DNA of 33,639 nucleotides from a virus. Location: positions 1 to 33,639 of the IMG/VR virus record IMGVR_UViG_3300033153_013534; one strand, written 5' to 3'. Of the stretch, positions 27,995 to 33,639 are shown in pieces. Each line of letters opens with the position of its first letter. Positions within the stretch are counted from its first letter, which is position 1. The notes under the pieces were generated by a model that was not told the origin of the DNA, did not search any database, and saw nothing but the letters and a program-made list of their open reading frames with translations. The position numbers and the translations under genes were made by a program.

Positions 27995-28603
27995 TTATCC
28001 TTTGCTTTCTGCATCTTCCGCCTTCTCCGCAGACCCACAATCGAAATTTTCAGCTCGTTTCAAACCCTTTTCAAGCGTTTTGATTTTCTCCTCCAATGCA
28101 AAAATACGCTCCTTGTCCTGTTTATGCTCTTCCCTTTCCTCTATCATGTCATGAAACTGATCTATGTTTGCTCTCAGAGCAGCGGAAACGGACGTGTACT
28201 GACTTTTAAGGATTTCTTTGACCTTTGCTATATATACTTTATCCGGGGGCGTTACAGTTTCAGTAACCCTCTGGTAACCAGCGTCTGTTTTTCCCACTTC
28301 TACCCAATTGCTGTCAGCAGGGCCGGAAATCCCCGGCCCCCCGTCCATGAATTGCGAGTCTTGTTGATACTGAGGGTTAATATACCATTGTGAGATCGGG
28401 AATTTAGTATTATCTTCAATATAGACTCTCCAATTTTCAGGAATATCACCTCTGTTTCTCCACGAATATAGAAAATCACGGTCAATATCGAGTTCTTTAG
28501 CTAAAAGAGTTATCCATGTCCCTTTTAATGGCACATTGAGCAAATTAGCTAAATTTCTAAGGCTTTTTCTGGCCGCATTATTTTTTTCTATCTTTTCTTG
28601 CAT
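27995..28603 (-). CDS. CI-type phage repressor with coiled coil
   Basis: 202 residues. The N-terminal helix-turn-helix of the CI/CP-933 type (VPLKGTWITLLAKELDIDRD, then FLYSWRNRGDIPENW) is followed by a Pro/Gly-rich linker and a long coiled coil (IDQFHDMIEEREEHKQDKERIFALEEKIKTLEKGLKR). It lacks the LexA-type peptidase domain, so RecA-triggered self-cleavage is not expected. It is divergent from early genes on the plus strand and probably binds the intergenic region at 28604-28654. Only GTCAAGTAAAAA precedes the start, without a ribosome site, as in leaderless repressor mRNAs. Confidence 0.75.
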   Translation of the reverse strand: MQEKIEKNNAARKSLRNLANLLNVPLKGTWITLLAKELDIDRDFLYSWRNRGDIPENWRVYIEDNTKFPISQWYINPQYQQDSQFMDGGPGISGPADSNWVEVGKTDAGYQRVTETVTPPDKVYIAKVKEILKSQYTSVSAALRANIDQFHDMIEEREEHKQDKERIFALEEKIKTLEKGLKRAENFDCGSAEKAEDAESKG

Positions 28604-28654
28604 TTTTTACTTGACAGATTTGATAGATTAGTTTAGGAACAATTCTAACACACC
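28604..28654. promoter_or_regulatory. Divergent control region with candidate operator
   Basis: Contains a plus-strand TTGACA at 28611-28616 and an imperfect palindrome TTAGGAACAATTCTAA at 28633-28648. Its place directly upstream of the repressor gene fits an operator/promoter pair. The -10 elements are weak, so the call is tentative. Confidence 0.4.
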
Positions 28655-28954
28655 ATGAACAAGATCATTCAAACAAGGAACTTTGTGGAAATCCAGGACA
28701 TAAACGAAAGAATACAAAAGCTCCACGAAGGAAACACCCTTATTTCTCTAAATCCTTCTTTTCAACAAGATGAAGTCGAAAAGAAGATGTGGGAGATTCT
28801 TGAACGACTGAACCACAAACGGCAGAAAGTAAATTCTTTGCCTGTTTTTCAAAGTCGCCGGGCAACTCATGCTTGTACTCTAAGAGTTGTTCTAATGCGA
28901 GGCGTAAAGAACTTTTTAAACTTTTTGACGCGGAAGCGAGGCAGCCGACAATAA
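28655..28954 (+). CDS. Weak plus-strand ORF facing repressor
   Basis: 99 codons. The N-terminal 60 residues (MNKIIQTRNFVEIQDINERI, QQDEVEKKMWEILERL) look protein-like, while the rest is Arg-rich and antisense to the minus-strand gene at 28740-29102. It has no ribosome site. It could be a small cro-like early protein, cut short, or a shadow; only one of the two overlapping frames need be real. Confidence 0.25.
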   Translation: MNKIIQTRNFVEIQDINERIQKLHEGNTLISLNPSFQQDEVEKKMWEILERLNHKRQKVNSLPVFQSRRATHACTLRVVLMRGVKNFLNFLTRKRGSRQ

Positions 28955-29102
28955 TACTGTTAAGCATTTTTAATGCAGCAAGATTCCCATTGATTTTAAT
29001 AAGTTCGGCTTCAATAATTTTGAAGTTTTTTTGATGTGTTTCAACAGCATCAACGGTCTTGTTTAGTAGTTCATTTATTGCGTCAATTGTGTCTTTATTC
29101 AT
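28740..29102 (-). CDS. Hypothetical coiled-coil protein
   Basis: 120 residues. Long amphipathic helices (IDAINELLNKTVDAVETHQK, IIEAELIKINGNLAALKML, KSSLRLALEQLLEYKHEL). No recognised family; reads as a phage-encoded helical bundle. Minus-strand GGGGAT lies 12 bases before the ATG, a weak ribosome site. It would be transcribed toward the repressor gene. The overlapping plus-strand frame is less convincing. Confidence 0.5.
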   Translation of the reverse strand: MNKDTIDAINELLNKTVDAVETHQKNFKIIEAELIKINGNLAALKMLNSIIVGCLASASKSLKSSLRLALEQLLEYKHELPGDFEKQAKNLLSAVCGSVVQESPTSSFRLHLVEKKDLEK

Positions 29103-29154
29103 TTTTTGATCACTATCCCCGTATCATTCAGGAACGAACAAAAGGAGAAACCCA

Positions 29155-29427
29155 ATGGCGAACAAACTAACACTTACTGTGGCTCAAAAGATGGAACTTC
29201 TTCAAATTGCGGTAAAGAATTCACACGATACTGAAGATCTTAAAAAAGAATATAAAGGCATGCTTGATCTCATTACCAACGATAGCATTTCAAACACTAC
29301 AAATGACCATAAAAACCCCCGCGAGTTAGAGGTAGAAATTCTTGAATGCAAGGCAACCCTCTATAGACTAAAAGCCGATTCAATTAAGGCAGAACTCTTA
29401 AACCGTCAAACCAGAGGCGGTCCATGA
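29155..29427 (+). CDS. Small helical early protein
   Basis: 90 residues behind AAAAGGAGAAACCCA, a good ribosome site. N-terminal helix (LTVAQKMELLQIAVKNSHDT) and a second helical part (LEVEILECKATLYRLKADSIKAELL). No family recognised. Start of the rightward early operon. Confidence 0.65.
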   Translation: MANKLTLTVAQKMELLQIAVKNSHDTEDLKKEYKGMLDLITNDSISNTTNDHKNPRELEVEILECKATLYRLKADSIKAELLNRQTRGGP

Positions 29428-29738
29428 TGTCAGAAAACATGATCACCCTCACTGCAAACACGGATGAATTGACCCACGCTCTTTCAGATATCAAGCTTCA
29501 TATTGCCAATGCTCCGCGTGAGGTCATTGATTTGTTTCTCCGCCGCTTTAATGCTCTTAGCAAAATCTTTCGTCTTGAAACGAGCACCGCACCCGGGGCA
29601 CGTATTGCCGTTACGTTTAAACCAACCGACGGTCTTCTTAATTTTATGGGAGCAATGAGGGCAGGAGAGTTCCAGCGGCTCATTGTCGAGAGTGAATTTG
29701 TTCATGATAATCCCTTTTTCGAGGTAGACCCCTCATAA
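29424..29738 (+). CDS. Doubtful plus-strand ORF opposite zinc-ribbon gene
   Basis: 104 codons, starting at the stop of the previous gene (TGATG). The N-terminus (MSENMITLTANTDELTHALSDIKLHIANAPREVIDLF) is plausible, but most of it lies antisense to the zinc-ribbon gene at 29484-29705. Lower confidence than that gene. Confidence 0.3.
   Translation: MMSENMITLTANTDELTHALSDIKLHIANAPREVIDLFLRRFNALSKIFRLETSTAPGARIAVTFKPTDGLLNFMGAMRAGEFQRLIVESEFVHDNPFFEVDPS
29484..29705 (-). CDS. Zinc-ribbon protein
   Basis: 73 residues, LELSCPHCSHKIKKTVGWFK then TCPGCGARF and a C-terminal helix (FAKSIKAAEKQINDLTRSIG). CPHC...CPGC gives a zinc ribbon, and the KKTVGWFKRN spacer is the pattern of a widespread small protein family in Proteobacteria. 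Minus-strand AAAGGGATTATC before ATG 29705. It overlaps a less convincing plus-strand frame. Confidence 0.65.
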   Translation of the reverse strand: MNKFTLDNEPLELSCPHCSHKIKKTVGWFKRNGNTCPGCGARFKTKDFAKSIKAAEKQINDLTRSIGNMKLDI

Positions 29739-29742
29739 CAGA

Positions 29743-29916
29743 ATGGTAGACAAAGATGAAAACCGTGAAGCCCTTAAGGATGCAATAGACCTGGCCAAAG
29801 TGGCAGCACAGGCCGGGCACGATAAACCCCATATTGTATTAAGAGATGTTTACAAACAAATTGTCAGTATTTTAAGCAAGATAGATAATGTAACAGATAA
29901 AGATGATACCCAGTAA
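29743..29916 (+). CDS. Small acidic early protein
   Basis: 57 residues, MVDKDENREALKDAIDLAKV ... RDVYKQIVSILSKIDNVTDKD. Helical, unrecognised. No clear ribosome site (ATAACAGA). Codon use matches neighbours. Confidence 0.5.
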   Translation: MVDKDENREALKDAIDLAKVAAQAGHDKPHIVLRDVYKQIVSILSKIDNVTDKDDTQ

Positions 29917-29963
29917 GACCCATGAATAAAATTAGCCAACCCTGAACATGGACACTAAACACC

Positions 29964-30257
29964 ATGAAATTTATCAACAATCTTAAGCATATCAGCCTGA
30001 ATAAATTATTTCAAGGCGAAAAAAACGGGAACCGGAAGGCCCTCAAGGAGCTTAAGTCCCTGGATTTCAGCCCGCCTGAAATAAGAAAGGCCCTTATAGC
30101 CATAAATGGCATCAACGTGAGCGCCCTGAAAGACGGCCACAACATATCGGTAGGCACATTACACAACACCTTGAACGGCACCCGTGTAAATGAACTGGCA
30201 AAGGATCTGATAGCCCGGGCCCTGAACCTGAAAGTGCCCGAGCTATTCCCGGAATAA
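29964..30257 (+). CDS. Ner-like regulator
   Basis: 97 residues. The C-terminal half (IRKALIAINGINVSALKDGH, NISVGTLHNTLNGT, DLIARALNLKVPELFPE) follows the Ner/SfsB winged-helix plan: two helices, a recognition helix with S-x-x-T-L-x-N-x-L, then the typical ending L-x-x-x-P-E-L-x-P-E. Ner-type proteins turn down early and repressor promoters in Mu-like phages. The N-terminal 40 residues are extra. Start lacks a clear ribosome site. Confidence 0.65.
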   Translation: MKFINNLKHISLNKLFQGEKNGNRKALKELKSLDFSPPEIRKALIAINGINVSALKDGHNISVGTLHNTLNGTRVNELAKDLIARALNLKVPELFPE

Positions 30258-30269
30258 CCTCCCTCCGTC

Positions 30270-30319
30270 ATTCCGGCCCGTCCTCCGCAATGCTATGGAG
30301 GGTGGACGAAAGCCGGAAT
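30270..30319. repeat. ATTCCGGC hairpin with insert in loop
   Basis: ATTCCGGC (30270-30277) and GCCGGAAT (30312-30319) flank 34 bases in which CCGTCCTCC and GGAGGGTGGACG can pair. Compared with the simple copy at 4394-4413 this is a nested hairpin. The gap 30258-30402 also holds an A/T-rich leader and AAGGAGAAAAATTATC before the next gene. Confidence 0.65.
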
Positions 30320-30402
30320 CCAGTTTTTTAAAGAGAGGGTTTAACCAATATTAAAACAAATTTTTTTGCAGCAAACCATGATTCTTAAGGAGAAAAATTA
30401 TC

Positions 30403-30900
30403 ATGATACAACCTCCGATCGTAAGATTAGACTATGAGGAAATAATGGCACAGCTCAAGATAGCGGTCTTGGCCTACCCCATGAAGGCAATTGCCCCCGA
30501 AATAGGCAAGGAGTACCAGACCCTTTCCAACGAGCTGGGCCACCGCGAAGATTTCAAGTTGGGTTTTATCTCCGCTCTTCAAATCCTTTCCGTAACACAA
30601 CATCCCCACGCAAACCAGCAGAGCAGAGCAGCAGGCATTCAAGCCCTGGACAAAATAGAGGAGGGCCTGGGCCGTGTGGCCTTTGTCATACCCAGGGCTA
30701 AGGATACCGAAATGCAGCCCATTATGGAACTCGTGGCTAAGGTATCAAAAGAATTCGGGGAGAACATGCAGGAATTAGCCACCGCCATACAAGACGGCAA
30801 GATCACGGAACAAGAGGCCCGGGATTGCAGCAAAGAAACCCAGGACCTCATAAACGCCTGCATCCGATTGCAGGCATTCCTTGAGCAATACTATAAGTGA
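30403..30900 (+). CDS. CII-like phage regulatory protein
   Basis: 165 residues with a good ribosome site (AAGGAGAAAAATTATC). The N-terminal part (RLDYEEIMAQLKIAVLAYPM, AIAPEIGKEYQTLSNELGHR, FKLGFISALQILSVTQ) fits the phage CII/CP76 family of early regulators with a helix-turn-helix. C-terminal part is helical and acidic. Likely decides or supports the early transcription programme. Confidence 0.65.
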   Translation: MIQPPIVRLDYEEIMAQLKIAVLAYPMKAIAPEIGKEYQTLSNELGHREDFKLGFISALQILSVTQHPHANQQSRAAGIQALDKIEEGLGRVAFVIPRAKDTEMQPIMELVAKVSKEFGENMQELATAIQDGKITEQEARDCSKETQDLINACIRLQAFLEQYYK

Positions 30901-30906
30901 GCAAAC

Positions 30907-31077
30907 ATGCCCCTACCCAAATACATAGTGCAAAACGGAACCCTTCTCAGGGTAAAAGACGGCCTTGAAGCGGCAAAGACATATCACCTGATTCTGGAGG
31001 GAATAAGGGGAATTGTAAGAGTACGGAAAAACGGCAAAGACTGCCGGTTCTATAACCATAAACCGAGGACCTGGTAA
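30907..31077 (+). CDS. Small basic early protein
   Basis: 56 residues, MPLPKYIVQNGTLLRVKDGL ... RVRKNGKDCRFYNHKPRTW. Starts six bases after the previous stop. Unrecognised; beta-rich and basic, so possibly nucleic-acid binding. Confidence 0.55.
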   Translation: MPLPKYIVQNGTLLRVKDGLEAAKTYHLILEGIRGIVRVRKNGKDCRFYNHKPRTW

Positions 31078-31087
31078 GGAGGTCGCA

Positions 31088-31204
31088 ATGTACATCCTGA
31101 TAGCACTACTCATATTTTACGCCGGTGTGGCCGCGGGCCTGTTTGTGGCGGCGTTACTCAATGCCACCAAGGAATTCAACGAGAGACCGGAGGTGGGAAT
31201 ATAA
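31088..31204 (+). CDS. Small membrane protein
   Basis: 38 residues, MYILIALLIFYAGVAAGLFV then AALLNATKEFNERPEVGI: one membrane helix and a short charged end. Good ribosome site (AAGGAGGTCGCA). Its TAA overlaps the ATG of the next membrane-protein gene. Confidence 0.65.
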   Translation: MYILIALLIFYAGVAAGLFVAALLNATKEFNERPEVGI

Positions 31205-31464
31205 TGCCGCCATTAATCGCAATACCCGATAATCCGCCCATATCGTTTAGACCGCTCTTTATCGCCCTGGCCGGTGTCGTCACCTTTTGCCTCATAATGA
31301 TCGGTGCCCTGGCCATTGACTGGTACATGGGCACAGCCGATTCCCGCGAAGCTCGGATCACCCTTTTGGAACAAAAGATGCGGGAAAAAACCCGGCCCGT
31401 CATCAACGTCCAACGGGCCACCATATACAACACGGATGGAGAGATAGTGATTGAGGACAAATAA
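31204..31464 (+). CDS. Membrane-anchored small protein
   Basis: 86 residues. One membrane helix (PLFIALAGVVTFCLIMIGALAI) followed by a charged helix (SREARITLLEQKMREKTRPV) and a short beta end (IYNTDGEIVIEDK). The start overlaps the upstream stop. Function unknown; the pair could modify the host envelope or be involved in superinfection exclusion, which is conjecture. Confidence 0.6.
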   Translation: MPPLIAIPDNPPISFRPLFIALAGVVTFCLIMIGALAIDWYMGTADSREARITLLEQKMREKTRPVINVQRATIYNTDGEIVIEDK

Positions 31465-31474
31465 AAGCTAATCT

Positions 31475-31590
31475 CACGCAGAGCCCGCAGAGCACACAGA
31501 GAAAAACCTTTTTTTATGCTTTTAATAATGAAATTTTTTGCTCTTCTCTGTGCCCTCTGCGTGCTCGAACGACCCCCGCGAAGGCGGGGG
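31475..31590. repeat. CACGCAGAG inverted repeat plus CCCCCGC hairpin
   Basis: CACGCAGAGCCCGCAGAGCA (from 31475) and TTCTCTGTGCCCTCTGCGTG (31544-31563) are imperfectly complementary across an AT-rich centre. Then CCCCCGC (31573-31579), GAAG, GCGGGGG (31584-31590) repeats the loop and core of the 13409-13428 hairpin. The gap 31465-31616 contains no gene. Confidence 0.75.
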
Positions 31591-31616
31591 GAGTGGGCGT
31601 GAGGAAAGGTTTTAAA

Positions 31617-32120
31617 ATGAAAATAGGCATCACCGGCACACACGGCACAGGCAAGACAGGCTTTGCCCTTCGTATGGCAGCACACCTCAAATCAGATCAC
31701 CCAGGCGAAAATGTCGGCATCCTCACCGAGGTAGCCCGTACTTGCCCTTTACCGATAAACAAGGAAACCTCCGAACTGGCCCAGTCCTGGATATTCCACG
31801 GCCAGCTCGTAAGGGAAATCGAGCTTGAAGCCCGGAACGAAATCCTCATCTGCGACCGCACCATATTAGACAGCATAGCCTATTCAGAAAGGGCCGGATT
31901 CAAGGCCCAGGCCCTGATGCACCTGTCCATAGCCCTTGACTGGATGTCGTCATACGATGAACTCTACTTCCTCCGTCCCTCAATCGCCCCCGCAAATGAC
32001 GGTTTCCGTGACACGGACCCCGACTTCCAAAAAGACATCGACCGGATCTTAGCCGGGTATATTGAGACATACGGCATATCAGTGGCCCAGGTGATTGTAG
32101 GTAACCCAAAAACCCAGTAG
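31617..32120 (+). CDS. P-loop NTPase / nucleotide kinase-like
   Basis: 167 residues from ATG 31617 behind GAGGAAAGGTTTTAAA. Walker A GTHGTGKTGFA at about 6-16; ILICDRTILDSIAYSERAG near 79 is the second conserved block (DR-x-x-x-D) of NadR/AAA_28-type kinases. Substrate cannot be told; phages carry such enzymes for nucleotide or NAD metabolism. A longer start at 31593 would lie in the repeat. Confidence 0.75.
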   Translation: MKIGITGTHGTGKTGFALRMAAHLKSDHPGENVGILTEVARTCPLPINKETSELAQSWIFHGQLVREIELEARNEILICDRTILDSIAYSERAGFKAQALMHLSIALDWMSSYDELYFLRPSIAPANDGFRDTDPDFQKDIDRILAGYIETYGISVAQVIVGNPKTQ

Positions 32121-32142
32121 GGACGGGCCACCGTGCCCGTCC
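32121..32142 (+). terminator. GGACGGGC hairpin behind NTPase gene
   Basis: GGACGGGC (32121-32128), loop CACCGT, GCCCGTCC (32135-32142). It starts on the base after the stop codon. The following TTGTAGG is not a T-run, so intrinsic termination is uncertain. Part of a dispersed AATCCGTGTCCC arm follows at 32165-32177. Confidence 0.4.
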
Positions 32143-32192
32143 TTGTAGGAATTAATGCAAAATGAAATCCGTGTCCCATTTAAGGAGGTCCC

Positions 32193-32681
32193 ATGAATCA
32201 AAATGACCACATCGCATGTAAATCCCTCTGGGCCTGTGTGCTGATCAATGCCATTGAGGACGCCACGGGCAACCCGAAAAACTGCAATTATTACAAGACC
32301 CGCAAACAGCATGTCAGGACGGCCCGCGACTGGTTTAAAAGCAACCGTGATGAAATAGGTTCTTTTGTCTTTGTATGCCAGGCATTGAACCTCAACTCCG
32401 GGGCCGTACGGAAAAAGGCATTAAACGGCCAACCCATATTTTTACCTCCCGACATGGATTTTGAATCACTCCCATACAAGATGATCTTTTTTCGTAAATT
32501 GCACCGTATGACACAAACAGCCCTGGCCGTTAAAACCGGGCTATGCCCGACAACCATCTCCAATATAGAGAGAGGCAAAATCCCGGAACACTCCATGCGC
32601 AACGGAAACCGCAAACGCATACTCGATTTTATTGCAAACAGCAAAGGAGATTATGAGCCTGTACTTGATCTTATGGCTTAG
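32193..32681 (+). CDS. XRE-family regulator with extra N-domain
   Basis: 162 residues behind TTTAAGGAGGTCCC. N-terminal 90 residues are a domain seen in phage proteins (ACKSLWACVLINAIEDATGN, TARDWFKSNRDEIGSFVFVCQALNLNSGAVRKK). The C-terminal 65 are an HTH_3 domain (MIFFRKLHRMTQTALAVKTG, LCPTTISNIERGKIP) with typical Q-T-A-L-A and T-I-S-N-I-E-R-G. Early-operon transcription factor. Confidence 0.75.
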   Translation: MNQNDHIACKSLWACVLINAIEDATGNPKNCNYYKTRKQHVRTARDWFKSNRDEIGSFVFVCQALNLNSGAVRKKALNGQPIFLPPDMDFESLPYKMIFFRKLHRMTQTALAVKTGLCPTTISNIERGKIPEHSMRNGNRKRILDFIANSKGDYEPVLDLMA

Positions 32682-32787
32682 CCATAATTGGTTCTGGTTA
32701 GGGCCGGTTTTCGTTGTGTGCCTGACTTTTATCGTTATCATGGTTATTGATCATGTCTTATGCAAGATCAAAAGAAGCGCAATTTAA
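32653..32787 (+). CDS. Small membrane protein overlapping regulator
   Basis: 44 residues, MSLYLILWLSHNWFWLGPVF then VVCLTFIVIMVIDHVLCKIK. Strong ribosome site (AAGGAGATT) inside the end of the XRE gene. One or two membrane helices and a basic end. Overlaps the following gene too. Unrecognised. Confidence 0.55.
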   Translation: MSLYLILWLSHNWFWLGPVFVVCLTFIVIMVIDHVLCKIKRSAI

Positions 32788-32989
32788 ACGAAATTTAACA
32801 ACGAGGTTTGACGTGTTGGAAGCCATAAAAACGGACAACGGATATATCCTGACCGTAGACACTTACAAAGGCCCACAGCGTCTTAACACCCCGAAATGGA
32901 TCAGCGTTTATCATTGGTCCAAAAACGGCCAAAAAAAGTGCGAAGCCTGGATCCCCGATTGGCTCTGCCAAAAAGCGGGGTTGATTTAA
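32753..32989 (+). CDS. Hypothetical early protein
   Basis: 78 residues from ATG 32753 (MSYARSKEAQFKRNLTTRFD ... WISVYHWSKNGQKKCEAWIP). beta-rich, basic, no known family. Weak ribosome site. Overlaps the membrane protein gene by 35 bases. Confidence 0.5.
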   Translation: MSYARSKEAQFKRNLTTRFDVLEAIKTDNGYILTVDTYKGPQRLNTPKWISVYHWSKNGQKKCEAWIPDWLCQKAGLI

Positions 32990-32991
32990 TG

Positions 32992-33061
32992 TGGACACGG
33001 ATTTACACAGATGACACGGATAAAGAATAAACAAAATAAAAGTTTTTTAATCTGTGTCCCA
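32992..33061. repeat. Short inverted repeat copy
   Basis: TGGACACGGATTTACACAGA left, TTAATCTGTGTCCCAA right, AT-rich centre AAAGAATAAACAAAATAAAA. Reduced copy of the family; the next gene's ribosome site (AAAAGGAGGTTTTAA) follows. Confidence 0.75.
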
Positions 33062-33083
33062 ACTCAAGAAAAGGAGGTTTTAA

Positions 33084-33437
33084 ATGTACACAAGTGAAGA
33101 AAGTCTGAAACTCAGCAACCTGGGCAATGGAGGCGTGGAGGAACTTTTCGGTATCGAGCTGCAACGTGTCCTCAAGGACGTCATGAACCCAAACACAAAT
33201 GCGGAGGCCAAAAGATCAATAACCCTGAAGGTAGACTTTGTGCCCGATGAAAACAGGGATATCGGAGAAACAATCATAAACCTGTCGTCAAAATTGGCCG
33301 GTTCAAGCTTTTCAACCAGAGTCGCCTTTGGCCGGGACAAAACAGGTAAAGTAGAAGCACGGGAACTCTTTTCCGGCCAGCAAACCCTATTCGATGATGA
33401 CGGCAAGGAAAAGGTCGTACCCATAACAGAATCATAA
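33084..33437 (+). CDS. Conserved phage protein, RTP-like
   Basis: 117 residues with a strong ribosome site. Pattern NGGVEELFGIELQRVLKDVM, NPNTNAEAKRSITLKVDFVP, then a Gly/Lys-rich end with LFSGQQTLFDDDG is that of a widespread phage protein sometimes annotated as replication terminator protein. Its true job is unknown. It is typically followed by the kind of gene that starts at 33499. Confidence 0.6.
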   Translation: MYTSEESLKLSNLGNGGVEELFGIELQRVLKDVMNPNTNAEAKRSITLKVDFVPDENRDIGETIINLSSKLAGSSFSTRVAFGRDKTGKVEARELFSGQQTLFDDDGKEKVVPITES

Positions 33438-33498
33438 ACTGTTTTTTTCAATATTCGATCTTCAATATTCAATCTACAATTCTAAAGGGAGGCTTATC

Positions 33499-33639
33499 AT
33501 GATAAACGCCGCAATCCAAAAAATTCTGGACATCAACAAACCGCAACACCTCACGGTCAATGACCGCTGGTATTTTGACAGGGCACTTATCCCGGTCAAA
33601 GAACCCGAGCCCTTACCTTTATCAATCCACACCCTGACA
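33499..33639 (+). CDS. Partial phage protein at window edge
   Basis: First 47 codons of a gene that runs off the right edge (MINAAIQKILDINKPQHLTV, then RALIPVKEPEPLPLSIHTLT). Strong ribosome site (AAAGGGAGGCTTATC). The N-terminus resembles the partner gene often found after the RTP-like gene in phages. Only the start can be described. Confidence 0.6.
   Translation, partial: MINAAIQKILDINKPQHLTVNDRWYFDRALIPVKEPEPLPLSIHTLT

Noticed and set aside
31617-32120. MuB-like transposition ATPase
   Set aside because: A Ner-like gene upstream suggested Mu, but the protein is short and has the DR-x-x-x-D block of nucleotide kinases. No MuA is present and the packaging genes are lambda-like.
10526-33061. 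CRISPR array from the many similar repeats
   Set aside because: The repeats are long imperfect inverted repeats at gene boundaries with no regular spacers and no cas genes.
1-33639. tRNA genes or attachment sites
   Set aside because: I found no cloverleaf-like sequence or integrase-flanked direct repeat by eye; a dedicated search was not possible.

Overview
The window is a piece of a temperate, lambda-like tailed-phage genome, most likely an integrated prophage. It probably sits in a Gram-negative anaerobe related to the Desulfobacterota. That host guess is inference from three things: about 50% GC, AGGAGG ribosome sites, and chromosomal-style dispersed repeats (ACACGGAT-type inverted repeats and ATTCCGGC/GCCGGAAT hairpins) between phage genes. 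There is no rRNA, tRNA, integrase or attachment site in view, so the ends of the element lie outside.

Layout. 233-4345: packaging start (small terminase, GpA-type large terminase, two small proteins, and an unexpected radical-SAM protein of the spore-photoproduct-lyase type). 4616-10522: head genes in lambda order W-B-C(Nu3)-D-E, including a scaffold nested in the protease gene. 10648-16665: connector and tail genes in lambda order FII-Z-U-V-G/T-H. The G/T chaperone pair keeps a -1 frameshift signal, and the tape measure is 844 residues, so a siphovirus-like tail is expected. 16688-21020: tail-tip proteins unlike lambda's, including a repeat-rich 501-residue protein and a protein interrupted by one in-frame TGA with a selenocysteine-insertion-like hairpin just behind it.

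21168-24103 is a complete diversity-generating retroelement (DGR): a DUF1566/C-type-lectin target protein ending in a 117-bp variable repeat (VR), an Avd accessory protein, a 117-bp AAC-rich template repeat (TR), and a reverse transcriptase with IGNLTSQ and YMDD motifs. VR and TR differ at 17 positions, and 16 of these are TR adenines. A 47-residue paralogue of the target protein's N-terminus lies directly upstream. The DGR presumably retargets the tail tip to changing host receptors.

24096-26231: lysis-like module (NlpC/P60 endolysin, a possible holin-like protein, a patatin-like lipase). 26228-29102: mostly minus-strand, more AT-rich accessory and lysogeny genes (a HicA/HicB-like pair, a small zinc-ribbon membrane protein, a secreted Ada-zinc-like protein, a CI-type repressor). 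29155-33639: early genes on the plus strand (Ner-like and CII-like regulators, small membrane proteins, a P-loop NTPase, an XRE regulator, and a conserved phage pair that runs off the right edge).

Most gaps between the structural genes are filled by one family of long inverted repeats, three of which carry an extra 34-bp internal palindrome with compensating base changes. The two strongest observations are the active-looking DGR and the possible phage selenoprotein; the tail-chaperone frameshift and the palindromic repeats come next.
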